Source of the DNA: Psychrobacter sp. JCM 18901
GTDB lineage: Bacteria; Pseudomonadota; Gammaproteobacteria; Pseudomonadales; Moraxellaceae
NCBI RefSeq assembly: GCF_000586435.1
Contig: NZ_BAWH01000029.1
Span: 1 to 34,702 of the forward strand
Direction: 5' to 3'
Length of the DNA stretch: 34,702 bases
Positions within the stretch are counted from its first letter, which is position 1. The number at the start of each line of letters is the position of its first letter. This document shows positions 7,908-18,085 of the stretch, piece after piece. The notes under the pieces are model-generated. The model worked only from the letters and a program-made list of their open reading frames with translations, was not told the origin of the DNA and searched no databases. A program made the translations under genes and the position numbers.

Positions 7908-9686
7908 ATGAGAAATAGTACCCATTTATCACCTATAAAAAATACACAACCTATTGCGCTATATAGTAGTGAGCAGATTTATGCGATGGAGCAGGCTTGG
8001 TTTGCAGAGGGGTACGATAGTTTTGGTTTGATGAAACAAGCTGCTTGGCAAATGACACAGCAAATAGAGCAGATTTATGAGCGAAAAGCCGTCAGTGCCA
8101 GCCATTTTACCAACACTAACGTTTATCACCGTAGTGCTCATCCACATCGGGCAAGTATCTGGGTAGGGAAAGGTAACAATGGTGGTGATGGCTGGCTTAT
8201 CGCTCATTATTTACAGCAAGCTGGCTGGCAAGTAGAAGTAATAACGGTTGGCTTTAGCGAAAATGATTTTGATATCCATGATCAATCAGTAACTTCTAAA
8301 AATTCTAACAATGGAGACAGCGATAGTAGCAATATTACTGACGCGACAAAGGCATTACAGATAGCTTTAGCGAGCAACTGTAACTATCAACGGTTTGAAG
8401 ATGTTGTTAATCACGATGATGCGGATAAAATAAACTTGCTAGCTGATGTTTATATCGATGCATTATTTGGTATTGGCTTAGATCGTATACCAGAAGGTAT
8501 TTATGAATTAGCTATCAATACCTTCAATAGTCTTACTCAACAAAATCACGCACTGGCAATAGCAGTTGATATTCCGAGTGGGTTAGTAGCCTCTACTGGT
8601 GGAGTGTTCGAGCGTATAGCAATACAAGCTGACGTGACTCTATGTTTAATTTCACGCAAGTTTGGTCTACACACTAAAGATGGTACAGACTATAGCGGAG
8701 ACGTAGTCGATATACCGCTGATACCTTATCAGGTAGGCAATGTAGCATTTGAGCCAGTTGCCACGTTGATGACGGCTGCACATAGTATGAATCTGCGTCG
8801 CCAAAACAGCTATAAAGGCAGCTATGGTCATGTGCTAGTCATTGGCGGAAATCGCGTCGATGGCTCTCAGGGTATGGGTGGTGCTGCCATACTGTCTGCA
8901 GCCAGTACGATGGCGACAGGTGCTGGTAAAATAACAGTTGCCTGTCATGAGGCTTTTCATGGGTCGTTACTGACTTCATTGCCAGATGCGATGACCATTA
9001 ATCTACATGACGCAAGCGGCGTAAGAGATTTAATCAAGCAGGCCAGTGTCGTTGCCATTGGGATGGGACTTGGCCGTGACGAAAAAGCCAACGCATTATT
9101 TATTGATTATGTACAGGCTGCTATAGAGAGTGAAAAATCAATTGTGATCGATGCTGATGGTCTTTATCACTTGGCATCAATGCACATGGGTAATCATGAG
9201 CTAATAACAGAGTTACGAGAATACAGTACTAATCATCGGGTTTGCTTGACGCCACATAGTGGGGAAGCAGCTAGACTACTTGATCAAAAGATAAGTAAGA
9301 TTGAGTCAAATAGACTGCAAGCTATAAAACAGTGTGCTGCAACATATGGCGGTGACTGGGTGTTAAAAGGGGCAGGATCTTTAGTGCTAGAGCAAGAAAA
9401 GGGAGGAGAAAACGTATACGTATGTAATGTAGGGAATGCTGGCATGGCAACCGCTGGCATGGGTGATGTGCTATCTGGGGTGACCGCTGGACTATTGGCA
9501 CAGCAAGATTTATCAGCAGAGGCACGTAGCTTACATCAAGCGGTTCTTATACATGGGTTTGCAGGAGATGTATTGGTGAGTCAAGCGAATAACAACACCA
9601 ATACATTGCTAGTGGGGCAAAGAGGGCTACAAGCTCAAGATATGCCAGCAGCCATTCGTCACGTCATGCAGCTTATGATAGTTTGA
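7908..9686 (+). CDS. nnr: Bifunctional NAD(P)H-hydrate epimerase / ADP-dependent dehydratase
   Basis: This two-domain enzyme repairs NAD(P)H damaged by hydration: the N-terminal YjeF domain epimerises S- and R-NAD(P)HX, and the C-terminal domain dehydrates the S form. Visible signatures are GKGNNGGDGWLIAHYL (residues ~85-100), AVDIPSGL, then GSYGHVLVIGGN, LTPHSGEAARLL and NAGMATAGMGDVLSG in the kinase-like C-terminal half. At 592 aa it is somewhat long; a low-complexity insert rich in Asn, Ser and Asp sits at ~128-146 (NSNNGDSDSSN). The frame is intact even though it holds an A6 run near the start. The ATG is preceded by AAGGATGAGTT. Confidence 0.94.
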   Translation: MRNSTHLSPIKNTQPIALYSSEQIYAMEQAWFAEGYDSFGLMKQAAWQMTQQIEQIYERKAVSASHFTNTNVYHRSAHPHRASIWVGKGNNGGDGWLIAHYLQQAGWQVEVITVGFSENDFDIHDQSVTSKNSNNGDSDSSNITDATKALQIALASNCNYQRFEDVVNHDDADKINLLADVYIDALFGIGLDRIPEGIYELAINTFNSLTQQNHALAIAVDIPSGLVASTGGVFERIAIQADVTLCLISRKFGLHTKDGTDYSGDVVDIPLIPYQVGNVAFEPVATLMTAAHSMNLRRQNSYKGSYGHVLVIGGNRVDGSQGMGGAAILSAASTMATGAGKITVACHEAFHGSLLTSLPDAMTINLHDASGVRDLIKQASVVAIGMGLGRDEKANALFIDYVQAAIESEKSIVIDADGLYHLASMHMGNHELITELREYSTNHRVCLTPHSGEAARLLDQKISKIESNRLQAIKQCAATYGGDWVLKGAGSLVLEQEKGGENVYVCNVGNAGMATAGMGDVLSGVTAGLLAQQDLSAEARSLHQAVLIHGFAGDVLVSQANNNTNTLLVGQRGLQAQDMPAAIRHVMQLMIV

Positions 9687-9708
9687 TATTTGCTTTCAAG
9701 AGATTTGA

Positions 9709-10205
9709 CTAGGTAGAAGGGTTGGAGCAATACTGAGTAATCGCTTGCTGTACGCGCTCGCGCTTAAGCTCAATCTCACGACCATCTAGATACTGGCGTT
9801 TGCCGTTAGCATCCATCTCATAGATACGTCCGCCTACATTTAGGTTGGTCAAGTTATTACGTAATGACTGGCAGCGTTGGGCATTAGCCTGAGCTTCTTG
9901 TTCTTTAATACGTGCTTCAAGTGCTGCTACTCGTTGTTCTTCTGCAGTTTGAGCATTGCTGCTCTGGTTAGGATCTGTTTTTCCTGCCATTTGCCCTGCA
10001 TTGTTCTGTCTACCATCACTACGAAACTCAATCAGTTCGATATTTTTACCGACTTGCGGCGCATGTTGGCTATATTTTACTTCACCATGTGCCCCAATTG
10101 ATTTATAAACTTGAATAGCCTGACTGGCATTCATGGACAGCATTAGCATACACGCAGTACTCATCAACAGTTTGGCAGCGGTATTTATCTTAGACGCATA
10201 TGCAT
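9709..10205 (-). CDS. DUF4124 domain exported protein (start uncertain, possible frameshift in signal peptide)
   Basis: DUF4124 proteins are small exported proteins of unknown function; the domain is seen in QVYKSIGAHGEVKYSQHAP. A coiled region rich in Ala, Gln and Glu follows (QTAEEQRVAALEARIKEQEAQ), and a C-terminal segment has two Cys. The longest simple reading begins at 10164 (ATG), which leaves a poor signal peptide. Upstream in the same frame the residues KINTAAKLL look like a signal n-region without a start codon. An ATG at 10205 in another frame has a good site (AAGAGGA) 8 nt upstream. One lost base between them would give a normal signal peptide cleaved after NASQA. I give 10205 as the probable start; 10164 is the literal one. 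Confidence 0.68.
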
Positions 10206-11075
10206 AGTAGCAATCCTCTTATTTAATAAAAATCAAATGTATATGGGTGTAAATATAACATTTGAACGTTTTATTGGTAGTAATAATGTATCGACTATCG
10301 ATTCTAGCAAATAATACTTATCAATGTATATTATTTAATAACTAATAGTTTGGGATAGGCTTTAGAAGTTTTTCTTGACAATAACTCGTAAACCATCGAA
10401 TATAATAGCAGTTGATTGGTCAGTGAGCGGCTTTTACGATGTTGCCGTGGCACTTGAGAAAGAGAACTACAAGTTACTTATCGGTAGCTTACGCAGTTTT
10501 ATTTCCTTTGTGATAATGATATAGCAAGCATAGTGGCATAACGACCACTATTGGTAGCGATACATTGTCTCCGGACTTATCTGTCTACAATGACTAAGAT
10601 AAACTTATTATTTGAAATGTGCTAAAGGTGTTTTTAGCAGTTGTATCAAACGCGATATAATACGCCGTTGAGAGATTTCCCCAAAGCCTATTGTAAGTTC
10701 TAAAGATCTTATAATTTAGCATTGGTTATGAAGTTTTTTTGCTTGTGTATATCGATGCATCTGTACAAATAAAGTCACACGAATAAAGTCACAATAGGTA
10801 CTTGCTAGTATCGAACCTCAATAATAAGCGCCTTCTTTCATAGATGCACTCGCATCTTGTCACTGTATATCGATAAACATCCATCACAAAGCTGACCTAA
10901 AATACACTGCTGCGTTTGATTAGTATTGTCCTATGAGACAGTTTTGATTAAACCTATTAGGCAGATATTCTTGATATGGACAAGAATTAGCGATCATTCA
11001 GTAAGTGAAAATAACGACGGTAAGTAATTATTTTTGCTCATAGAATCCCGCAAATTCTCGCCGCAAAAAAAGGTG
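10206..11075 (+). promoter_or_regulatory. Long ilvB upstream region with two candidate promoters
   Basis: This ~870 bp without a recognisable gene separates the DUF4124 gene from ilvB. One candidate promoter pairs a perfect TTGACA (10375-10380) with a perfect TATAAT (10401-10406), but the 20-bp spacing is too long for a standard promoter. A second has TATAAT at 10656-10661 with a weak -35 TTTAGC at 10633-10638 and a 17-bp spacer. Inverted repeats are ATAGTGG-N8-CCACTAT (10530-10551) and TGCTAAA-GGTGTT-TTTAGCA (10620-10639). I found no leader peptide with a run of Ile, Leu or Val codons and no clear attenuator. Confidence 0.4.
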
Positions 11076-12907
11076 ATGACAGTGACGCAAACCACGCAAA
11101 GTCCGAACATGACGGGACATACCCAAACGGGTAATGCCGCCAAAAATTTTGAACAAAAGCAACAACGTCTTGCAGAAGGTAGTGCACAGCCTGTGATGCT
11201 ATCGGGCGCTGAAATGCTGGTGCAAGCACTGACGGACGAAGGTGTTGAATACATCTTTGGCTATCCAGGTGGCGCGGTCTTACACATTTATGATGCGCTG
11301 TTTCAGCAAGAAAATATTGAGCACATCTTAGTACGTCACGAGCAAGCAGCGGGCCACATGGCCGATGCTTATTCGCGAGTGACTGGTAATACAGGCGTCG
11401 TGTTGGCCACATCAGGCCTGGTGCGACCAATACCGTGACAGCTATTGCTACTGCCTTTATGGACTCTGTACCAATGGTTGTGATCGCAGGTCAGGTGCCA
11501 AGCAGCCTAATCGGTGAAGACGCTTTCCAAGAAACAGATATGGTAGGCGTATCACGTCCTATCGTTAAGCATAGCTTCCAAGTACGTCATGCTAGCGAAA
11601 TCCCAATGATTGTAAAAAAGGCATTTTATATTGCCCAGACTGGTCGCCCAGGCCCTGTCGTCATTGATGTGCCAAAAGACATGACCGCGCCTAGCGAAAA
11701 ATTCGCTTACGAATATCCAGAAGAAGTTTTTATACGCTCTTATCAGCCTTCACTCAAAGGTCATAGTGGTCAAATCAAAAAAGCCATTGAAACGCTATTA
11801 GCAGCGCAGCGTCCAGTTGTATATGCAGGCGGCGGTGTGATTTGGAGCAATGCGCACGAAGAGTTAACAGATCTTGCACATCGTCTGAATTTACCAGTGA
11901 CCAACACCTTGATGGGTCTTGGTACGTTCCCTGGCTCTGATCGTCAGTTCTTAGGTATGCTTGGCATGCACGGTACTTACGAAGCCAATATGAGTATGCA
12001 CCATGCTGATGTGATTTTGGCCGTCGGCGCGCGTTTCGATGATCGTGTGACCAACAACGTTAAAAAATTCTGCCCTAACGCAACCATCATTCATATCGAT
12101 ATCGATCCTGCTTCGATCTCAAAAACGATTCTTGCGCACATTCCTATCGTAGGCGATGTGAAGTCAGTCTTAACGGACATGCTAGAGATTGTTGGTCAAG
12201 ACAAGCAGTTAGAGCAGCACGCATTGCTCGATTGGTGGTCACAAATTAATGAGTGGCGTAAGCGTCATGGCTTACGTTATGACACCAGCACAGATAATGG
12301 TATTAAGCCACAAAGTGTCGTACAAGCTCTAGATAAAGTGACTAACAGTAACGCTATTATCACAAGTGACGTCGGTCAGCATCAGATGTTTGCGGCACTT
12401 TACTATACTTACAATGAGCCACGTCAATGGCTGAATTCAGGTGGTCTTGGTACCATGGGTGTTGGTCTGCCGTATGCAATGGCTGCCAAACTTGCCAATC
12501 CTGAGCGTGATGTGGTTTGTATTACTGGTGAAGGCTCTATTCAGATGAATATCCAAGAGCTATCAACCTGCTTGCAATATAACTTACCAGTTAAAATTCT
12601 GAACATTAACAATGCGCAGCTTGGTATGGTGAAGCAGTGGCAAGATATGCTTTATGAAGGTCGTCATGCCCAGTCTTATATGAACTCCTTACCAGATTTT
12701 GTGAAATTGGCTGAAAGCTATGGTCATGTCGGCATCAAAATTACTGACCCTGCGACCATGGAAGCACAATTGGCTGAAGCAATGGCTATGAAAGACAAAC
12801 TGGTATTTATCGATGTTTACGTCGATCGTAATGAGCATGTATATCCAATGCAAATCGCTGGACAGGCCATGCGTGATATGTGGTTAACAAAAGGGGAGCG
12901 TACCTAA
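11076..12907 (+). CDS. ilvB: Acetolactate synthase large (catalytic) subunit (frameshifted in this sequence)
   Basis: This thiamine-diphosphate enzyme makes acetolactate and acetohydroxybutyrate, the first committed step to valine, leucine and isoleucine. Signatures: [24 protein letters not shown] (N-terminal domain), [14 protein letters not shown] with the catalytic Glu, a central FAD/CoA-type domain, and the cofactor motif [12 protein letters not shown] with [12 protein letters not shown]. The frame breaks at 11415-11418, where GGCCTGG must be GGCCCTGG to read [17 protein letters not shown]; one C is missing. Corrected length ~610 aa, with a ~40-residue Gln/Thr-rich N-terminal extension. 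Start: ATG 11076 has its site too close (AAGGTG), so GTG 11082 is a good alternative. The stop overlaps the ilvH start (TAATG). Confidence 0.95.
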
Positions 12908-13404
12908 TGCAACAACAACATCTGATTTCGGTATTGATGGAAAACGAAGCGGGTTCGTTGTCGCGGTTAGTCGGCTTGTTCTCACAACGTGGCTACAATA
13001 TCGAAACTTTGAACGTCGCACCTACTGATGACCCAAGTATCTCACGTCTAACAGTTACGACCATTACGTCACCTGAAAGAATTGAGCAAATCACCAAACA
13101 ATTGCATAAATTGATTGAAGTGGTTAAAGTGCTTAATCTGACAGAGAACGTACACGTTGAGCGTGAATTGATGCTCATCAAAGTCCGTGCAACGGGCGGT
13201 GTGCGTGAAGAGATTAAACGTAGCGCAGATATTTTCCGCGCACAAATCGTCGATGTAAATTCGAACTTATATACGATTCAAATCGTGGGCGACAAAGCCA
13301 AACTTGATGGTTTTATCGATGTGATTGGCCGTGAGCGCATTATGGAAGTGGTTCGCTCAGGTGTGATTGGTATTGCCCGCGGTGAAAAAACACTAAGCAT
13401 TTAA
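12907..13404 (+). CDS. ilvH: Acetolactate synthase small (regulatory) subunit
   Basis: The 165-aa regulatory subunit activates the large subunit and confers valine feedback inhibition. An ACT domain occupies residues ~5-80 (LISVLMENEAGSLSRLVGLF, GYNIETLNVAPTDDPSISRLT), followed by the ALS_ss C-terminal domain (REEIKRSADIFRAQIVDV). The ATG at 12907 shares its A with the ilvB stop codon and has AAAAGGGGAG upstream, so the pair is translationally coupled. The frame is intact. Confidence 0.97.
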   Translation: MQQQHLISVLMENEAGSLSRLVGLFSQRGYNIETLNVAPTDDPSISRLTVTTITSPERIEQITKQLHKLIEVVKVLNLTENVHVERELMLIKVRATGGVREEIKRSADIFRAQIVDVNSNLYTIQIVGDKAKLDGFIDVIGRERIMEVVRSGVIGIARGEKTLSI

Positions 13405-13538
13405 TTATTTATCAAAACCAGTTTAAACCAATATTTATTTATCTAATCAACAAAGCGCTTATCTTAGTTATTATATTGACTACAGCATAAGCGTTTACTA
13501 TCCATGGCAAGCCATGATTGAGAACAAGGACTCTATTT

Positions 13539-14558
<1,020 letters not shown>

Positions 14559-14561
14559 GTT

Positions 14562-14612
14562 TTATACCGATAAAAGTCTTATACCGATAAAAGTCTTATT
14601 CAGATAAAAATC
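14562..14612. repeat. 17-bp tandem repeat after ilvC
   Basis: Two identical copies of TTATACCGATAAAAGTC are followed by one diverged copy, TTATTCAGATAAAAATC. They begin 3 nt after the ilvC stop codon and end just before the terminator. No function is evident. Confidence 0.85.
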
Positions 14613-14628
14613 TGATTTAGATGAAGTA

Positions 14629-14662
14629 GCCCGTGTTATCACTTGATAGCATGGGTTTTTTT
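14629..14662 (+). terminator. Intrinsic terminator of the ilv operon
   Basis: The stem CCCGTGTTATCA / TGATAGCATGGG (12 bp with two G-U pairs, very short loop) is followed by T7. Confidence 0.85.
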
Positions 14663-14872
14663 ATGCAAAGTATTTGATAGGCGCTTTGCGCTTTGATTTG
14701 AATCGGGGTTATCGGTTGAAAACTATTAATTGCTACCCAATATAAGCAGGCACCTTAACATTGGCCAAAGCGCCTTTGCGATCAACATTTATCATTGTTC
14801 TTACCCGTTTCTAAATATTCGAAGCGGGCGGATGCTTCATTCTCACTTTCTATAGATAATAGGTTGTATGCT

Positions 14873-15346
14873 GTGCAAATATCTTATTCAGACTGGCTAA
14901 CGCCGCAATTCGTATATATTACTCTTAGCGCTGTGGTAGCAGTTTTAATTTGGATAGAAGGGGAGATGCTCAAACAGACCGATGGCAAACTGCCTCAATC
15001 TAAGTTCTTCAAAGTTAGTTCATTGTTAGATACGCTATGGTTCTTCATATCAGTGGTGATTTTATACGTTATTGATTTGACCCCGTTAGCTATCACAGTG
15101 CCTGCTGCATATGGCATATACACGACCTTTGGTTGGATATATGGTACCAAGCTACTTAAGCGCAAAGGCATCCCTGACTCTCCTAAAGATTTGGTCATTC
15201 CATCAAAATATATTGCCTATAGTCAGTCATTTTCATTGGTGTTTTTTTGCGTTATGTTTGCTCGTATTGAGTTCAGCATGGCTACCAACATCGTCATTGC
15301 AATGATTGATATTCCAACCTATCATCATCTATGTCGACTTATTTAA
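14873..15346 (+). CDS. Unrecognised multi-spanning membrane protein
   Basis: I do not recognise this gene. From the GTG at 14873 it encodes 157 aa with about four hydrophobic segments: ~12-28 (VYITLSAVVAVLIWI), ~45-65 (LLDTLWFFISVVILYVI), ~66-85 and ~115-130 (SFSLVFFCVMFARIEF). A basic KLLKRKGIPDSPKDLV loop lies between the third and fourth. Starts at TTG 14864 or further upstream at 14795 are possible, and none has a convincing ribosome binding site. No ATG start fits the frame. The short odd C-terminus (PTYHHLCRLI) could reflect a further frame error, as elsewhere in this sequence. No terminator was seen after it. Confidence 0.5.
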   Translation: MQISYSDWLTPQFVYITLSAVVAVLIWIEGEMLKQTDGKLPQSKFFKVSSLLDTLWFFISVVILYVIDLTPLAITVPAAYGIYTTFGWIYGTKLLKRKGIPDSPKDLVIPSKYIAYSQSFSLVFFCVMFARIEFSMATNIVIAMIDIPTYHHLCRLI

Positions 15347-15668
15347 TTAGTGGTTTACTGATGAAGTTGTAGTACATCTATAAATAAAAACTATTTTATA
15401 TCAATAAGATATAGAGCTGATTACTATCGATGTTAGCTTGCAACAATAGTTAGTATTTATTTACAAAAATCAGCAATTTAGACTGTTCCTACCATGGAAA
15501 ACTGTTATAATCAGACTGTACTCAAGATATTTGAGGCAAAAAATCCAAATTTTCTTTAAGATTATTTAGCATTTTTGGCCGCCGCATTTAGCAGAAAATA
15601 TTAGGGTATATATCAATTAATCGGTGATGACACAAGTCTCGCCAACAGTTAAAGAGTCAGGAAAATTT
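15347..15668 (+). promoter_or_regulatory. csp promoter and long 5' leader
   Basis: A consensus extended -10 element, TGTTATAAT (15503-15511), lacks a good -35. A start near 15518 gives a ~150-nt untranslated leader. Long leaders are the rule for cold-inducible csp genes, where RNA structure controls translation at low temperature. I cannot fold it here. The rest of the stretch before 15500 holds nothing recognisable. Confidence 0.5.
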
Positions 15669-15881
15669 ATGTCAGATAAAGTTGAAGGCACTGTAAAGTG
15701 GTTTAATGAAGCTAAAGGTTTTGGTTTTATCGCTCAAGACAACGGCGGACAAGACGTATTCGCTCACTACAGCGCTATCCAAGGTAACGGTTTCAAAACT
15801 CTAGCCGAAGGCCAAAAAGTGTCTTTCATCTTAGGTGATGGCAAAAAAGGCCCACAAGCTGAGCAAATCGAAGCTATCTAA
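15669..15881 (+). CDS. Cold-shock protein, CspA family
   Basis: The 70-aa single-domain nucleic-acid chaperone has both RNP motifs: KGFGFIAQ (RNP1) and VFAHYSAI (RNP2). It begins [20 protein letters not shown] and ends [10 protein letters not shown]. The ATG at 15669 has AGGAAAA upstream. An in-frame ATG at 15624 would add 15 non-homologous residues and is unlikely. An A6 run in GGC AAA AAA GGC is correct here. A terminator follows. Confidence 0.95.
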   Translation: MSDKVEGTVKWFNEAKGFGFIAQDNGGQDVFAHYSAIQGNGFKTLAEGQKVSFILGDGKKGPQAEQIEAI

Positions 15882-15992
15882 TCTCATTTATTGTTGAGTT
15901 AACTGCTTGTCAGTAAACTTAATGACAATAAGATTATTAATATGCATTGATTACTTTGTTTGTTAAAACAATAAAAATACTGTATCGACTTT

Positions 15993-16027
15993 AAAAAAAG
16001 CAACCTCTTATCAGGTTGCTTTTTTTT
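15993..16027 (+). terminator. Intrinsic terminator after csp
   Basis: The stem AAGCAACCT-CTTATC-AGGTTGCTT is flanked by A and T runs, with a strong T tail. Confidence 0.9.
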
Positions 16028-16149
16028 ATGGGGATTTTTTTGATATGACAAAGTGTTGCTAATGTAAAGTGCTATTGATTTTGACGGTTAACATCATCAG
16101 GTAATAACGAACAATAATTTAATAAAGATGTAATAGATAAGGTTATATT

Positions 16150-16719
16150 ATGAAGTGGGAGAATTGGCTTTCAATTGACTGGCAACAGGTGCTCGGGATT
16201 TCTTTATCCGCTATAGGCTTTTATGTAGGGCTGATGTTGTTTACTCGATTGATGGGTTTACGCAGTTTTTCCAAGTTATCAAGCCATGATTTTGCAATGA
16301 CCGTTGGTATTGGTAGTATATTAGCGTCGACAGTATTGTCAGATAAGCCATCTCTATTTCAAGGGTTATTCGCTGTTGCAGTATTATTCTTGATTCAGGG
16401 CGTTATCTCAGTCATCAGACGCAAAATAAAACCGTTAAAAGCTTTGATAGACAATCAAGCTATTATACTAATGGCTCATGGTGAATATTTAGAAGATAAC
16501 TTAAAAGAGGCCAATCTTAGTACTAGCGATGTGCAGGAAGTGCTACGTAAAAATGGTATCAAAGCGAAAACAGAAGTGTTCGCAGTAATTATGGAGACGA
16601 CAGGTGATATGAGTGTCATTAAGAATAATGACGTTGAACCTGACTGGTCTTTATTTGACGATATACGAGATAGCGAATTATTGCTTGGTACTAGTAAGAA
16701 TGGTAATTCGCAGGTCTAG
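16150..16719 (+). CDS. DUF421 (YetF-like) membrane protein
   Basis: DUF421 proteins have three N-terminal membrane helices and a small cytoplasmic domain; their function is not settled. Here the helices are near residues 15-35, 43-60 and 70-88. They are followed by PLKALIDNQAIILMAHGEYLEDNLKEA and the family segment LSTSDVQEVLRKNGI...TEVFAVIMETTGDMSVI. The motif RLMGLRSFSKLSSHDFAMTVGIGSI is typical. At 189 aa it is on the short side but intact. The gene stands alone. Confidence 0.85.
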   Translation: MKWENWLSIDWQQVLGISLSAIGFYVGLMLFTRLMGLRSFSKLSSHDFAMTVGIGSILASTVLSDKPSLFQGLFAVAVLFLIQGVISVIRRKIKPLKALIDNQAIILMAHGEYLEDNLKEANLSTSDVQEVLRKNGIKAKTEVFAVIMETTGDMSVIKNNDVEPDWSLFDDIRDSELLLGTSKNGNSQV

Positions 16720-17168
16720 CTTGCCTAACTATTCTCATCCGTTAACTTTGAAGAGATAAATAATAACAAAATATTAAGTAAAGCTAAGGCTTAGAATGCT
16801 ATAAAGGTACAAGTATTTTAAGTTACTGAACAATAAAAATCGTGAAATGATGTGCTTATAGACTATTTATTATAGAGTGTTGACAAATTTATGACGCATT
16901 ATTCACGGCGTTGTCTTGACCTTATCTGCCTGCTGACGCAAGATACATAGGTCTGATAATAACGGTTGGCTTAGCTTTAGCAGATTTCATTAGTAAGAGA
17001 TACAATGCTAATATGCTCTTAGATATTGGCTCATCTTTCTTAGTTAACAATATTCTGTTGATGTAGTAATAACCTTGAGCAGTATTTTGAACGACAATTT
17101 GAACCACAACGAACCTTTGGTTCTTAACTGACAATTTTTAACTCATAACATTAATAAACGAGGAACGT
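16720..17168. other. Gene-free region upstream of etfB
   Basis: This ~450-bp stretch lies between the DUF421 gene and etfB. It contains a consensus TTGACA at 16880-16885, but no good -10 at 16-18 bp, and a TTGACC near 16916, also without a clear partner. The open frame on the minus strand (16922-17134, 70 codons) has no recognisable similarity or ribosome binding site. The etfB promoter should be here, but I cannot place it with confidence. Confidence 0.4.
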
Positions 17169-17918
17169 ATGAAAGCATTAGTAGCGGTCAAGCGTGTCAT
17201 TGATTATAACGTAAAAGTTCGTGTAAAAGCCGACAACTCTGGCGTTGACTTATCAAACACTAAAATGTCAATCAACCCTTTTGATGAAATCGCAGTAGAA
17301 GAAGCGGTTCGACTAAAAGAAGCTGGCGTCATTGATGAGATCATTGTTGCTTCAATCGGTCCAAAAGAGTCACAAGAGCAGATTCGTGCAGCTCTAGCGC
17401 TAGGTGCTGACCGTGGTGTATTAGTCGTAAGTGACGAAAAACCATATCCATTACAAGTTGCTAAGATTCTAAAAAGCATCGCTGAAGCTGAAAGCACTGA
17501 CATCATCTTATTAGGTAAGCAAGCGATTGATGATGACAACAACCAAACTGGTCAAATGCTAGCAGCATTGATGGGTATCGGTCAGGGTACGTTTGCCTCA
17601 GAAGTGAAGGTTGAAGGCGACAAAGTAAACGTAACACGTGAAATCGATGGTGGCCTACAAACTGTTGCTCTTGATTTGCCAGCAGTCATCACGACTGATC
17701 TACGTTTGAATGAGCCACGTTATGCTAAATTGCCTAACATCATGAAAGCGAAGAAAAAGCCACTTGATGAGAAAACGCCAGCAGATTTCGGTGTTGATAT
17801 GACATCTAAGCAAGAGATTATTAAAGTCGTGCCACCTGCTGACCGTAAAGCTGGTATTACAGTAGGGTCAGTTGATGAGTTGGTCGATAAGCTAAGAAAC
17901 GAAGCAAAAGTCATTTAA
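17169..17918 (+). CDS. etfB: Electron transfer flavoprotein beta subunit
   Basis: EtfB, with EtfA, passes electrons from acyl-CoA and other dehydrogenases to ETF-ubiquinone oxidoreductase. The sequence has the N-terminal [19 protein letters not shown], the [21 protein letters not shown] segment, the AMP-binding [22 protein letters not shown] and the ETF-beta recognition region [20 protein letters not shown]. At 249 aa it is intact and full length. AGGAACGT precedes the ATG. etfA follows after 167 bp. Confidence 0.97.
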   Translation: MKALVAVKRVIDYNVKVRVKADNSGVDLSNTKMSINPFDEIAVEEAVRLKEAGVIDEIIVASIGPKESQEQIRAALALGADRGVLVVSDEKPYPLQVAKILKSIAEAESTDIILLGKQAIDDDNNQTGQMLAALMGIGQGTFASEVKVEGDKVNVTREIDGGLQTVALDLPAVITTDLRLNEPRYAKLPNIMKAKKKPLDEKTPADFGVDMTSKQEIIKVVPPADRKAGITVGSVDELVDKLRNEAKVI

Positions 17919-18085
17919 TGTTTTAATGATTGGATACTTCGCTACGGCATATCCTGTACAAGGTTAAGAATTTGAAGGCTATAAGTTTGACTGCTTTATT
18001 TCATATTACATGATAGTTGCTCAAATAGCTTTGTACACAAACAACCGCATGAATAGATAATACGAATATATAAAGGACTAAAACC

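Noticed and set aside
10375..10524. 49-codon plus-strand frame (TTG start) ending SFISFVIMI, and an overlapping 24-codon frame starting MLPWHL
   Set aside because: No ribosome binding site, overlaps the candidate promoter, and lacks the Ile/Leu/Val codon run expected of an ilv leader peptide; chance frames cannot be excluded.
16922..17134. 70-codon open frame on the minus strand before etfB
   Set aside because: No recognisable domain, no ribosome binding site, and it lies where the etfB promoter should be.
17935..17975. Possible third fragment of the palindromic repeat between etfB and etfA (GCTACGGC ... TGTACAAGGTT)
   Set aside because: Only two short words match, and there is no palindromic structure around them.
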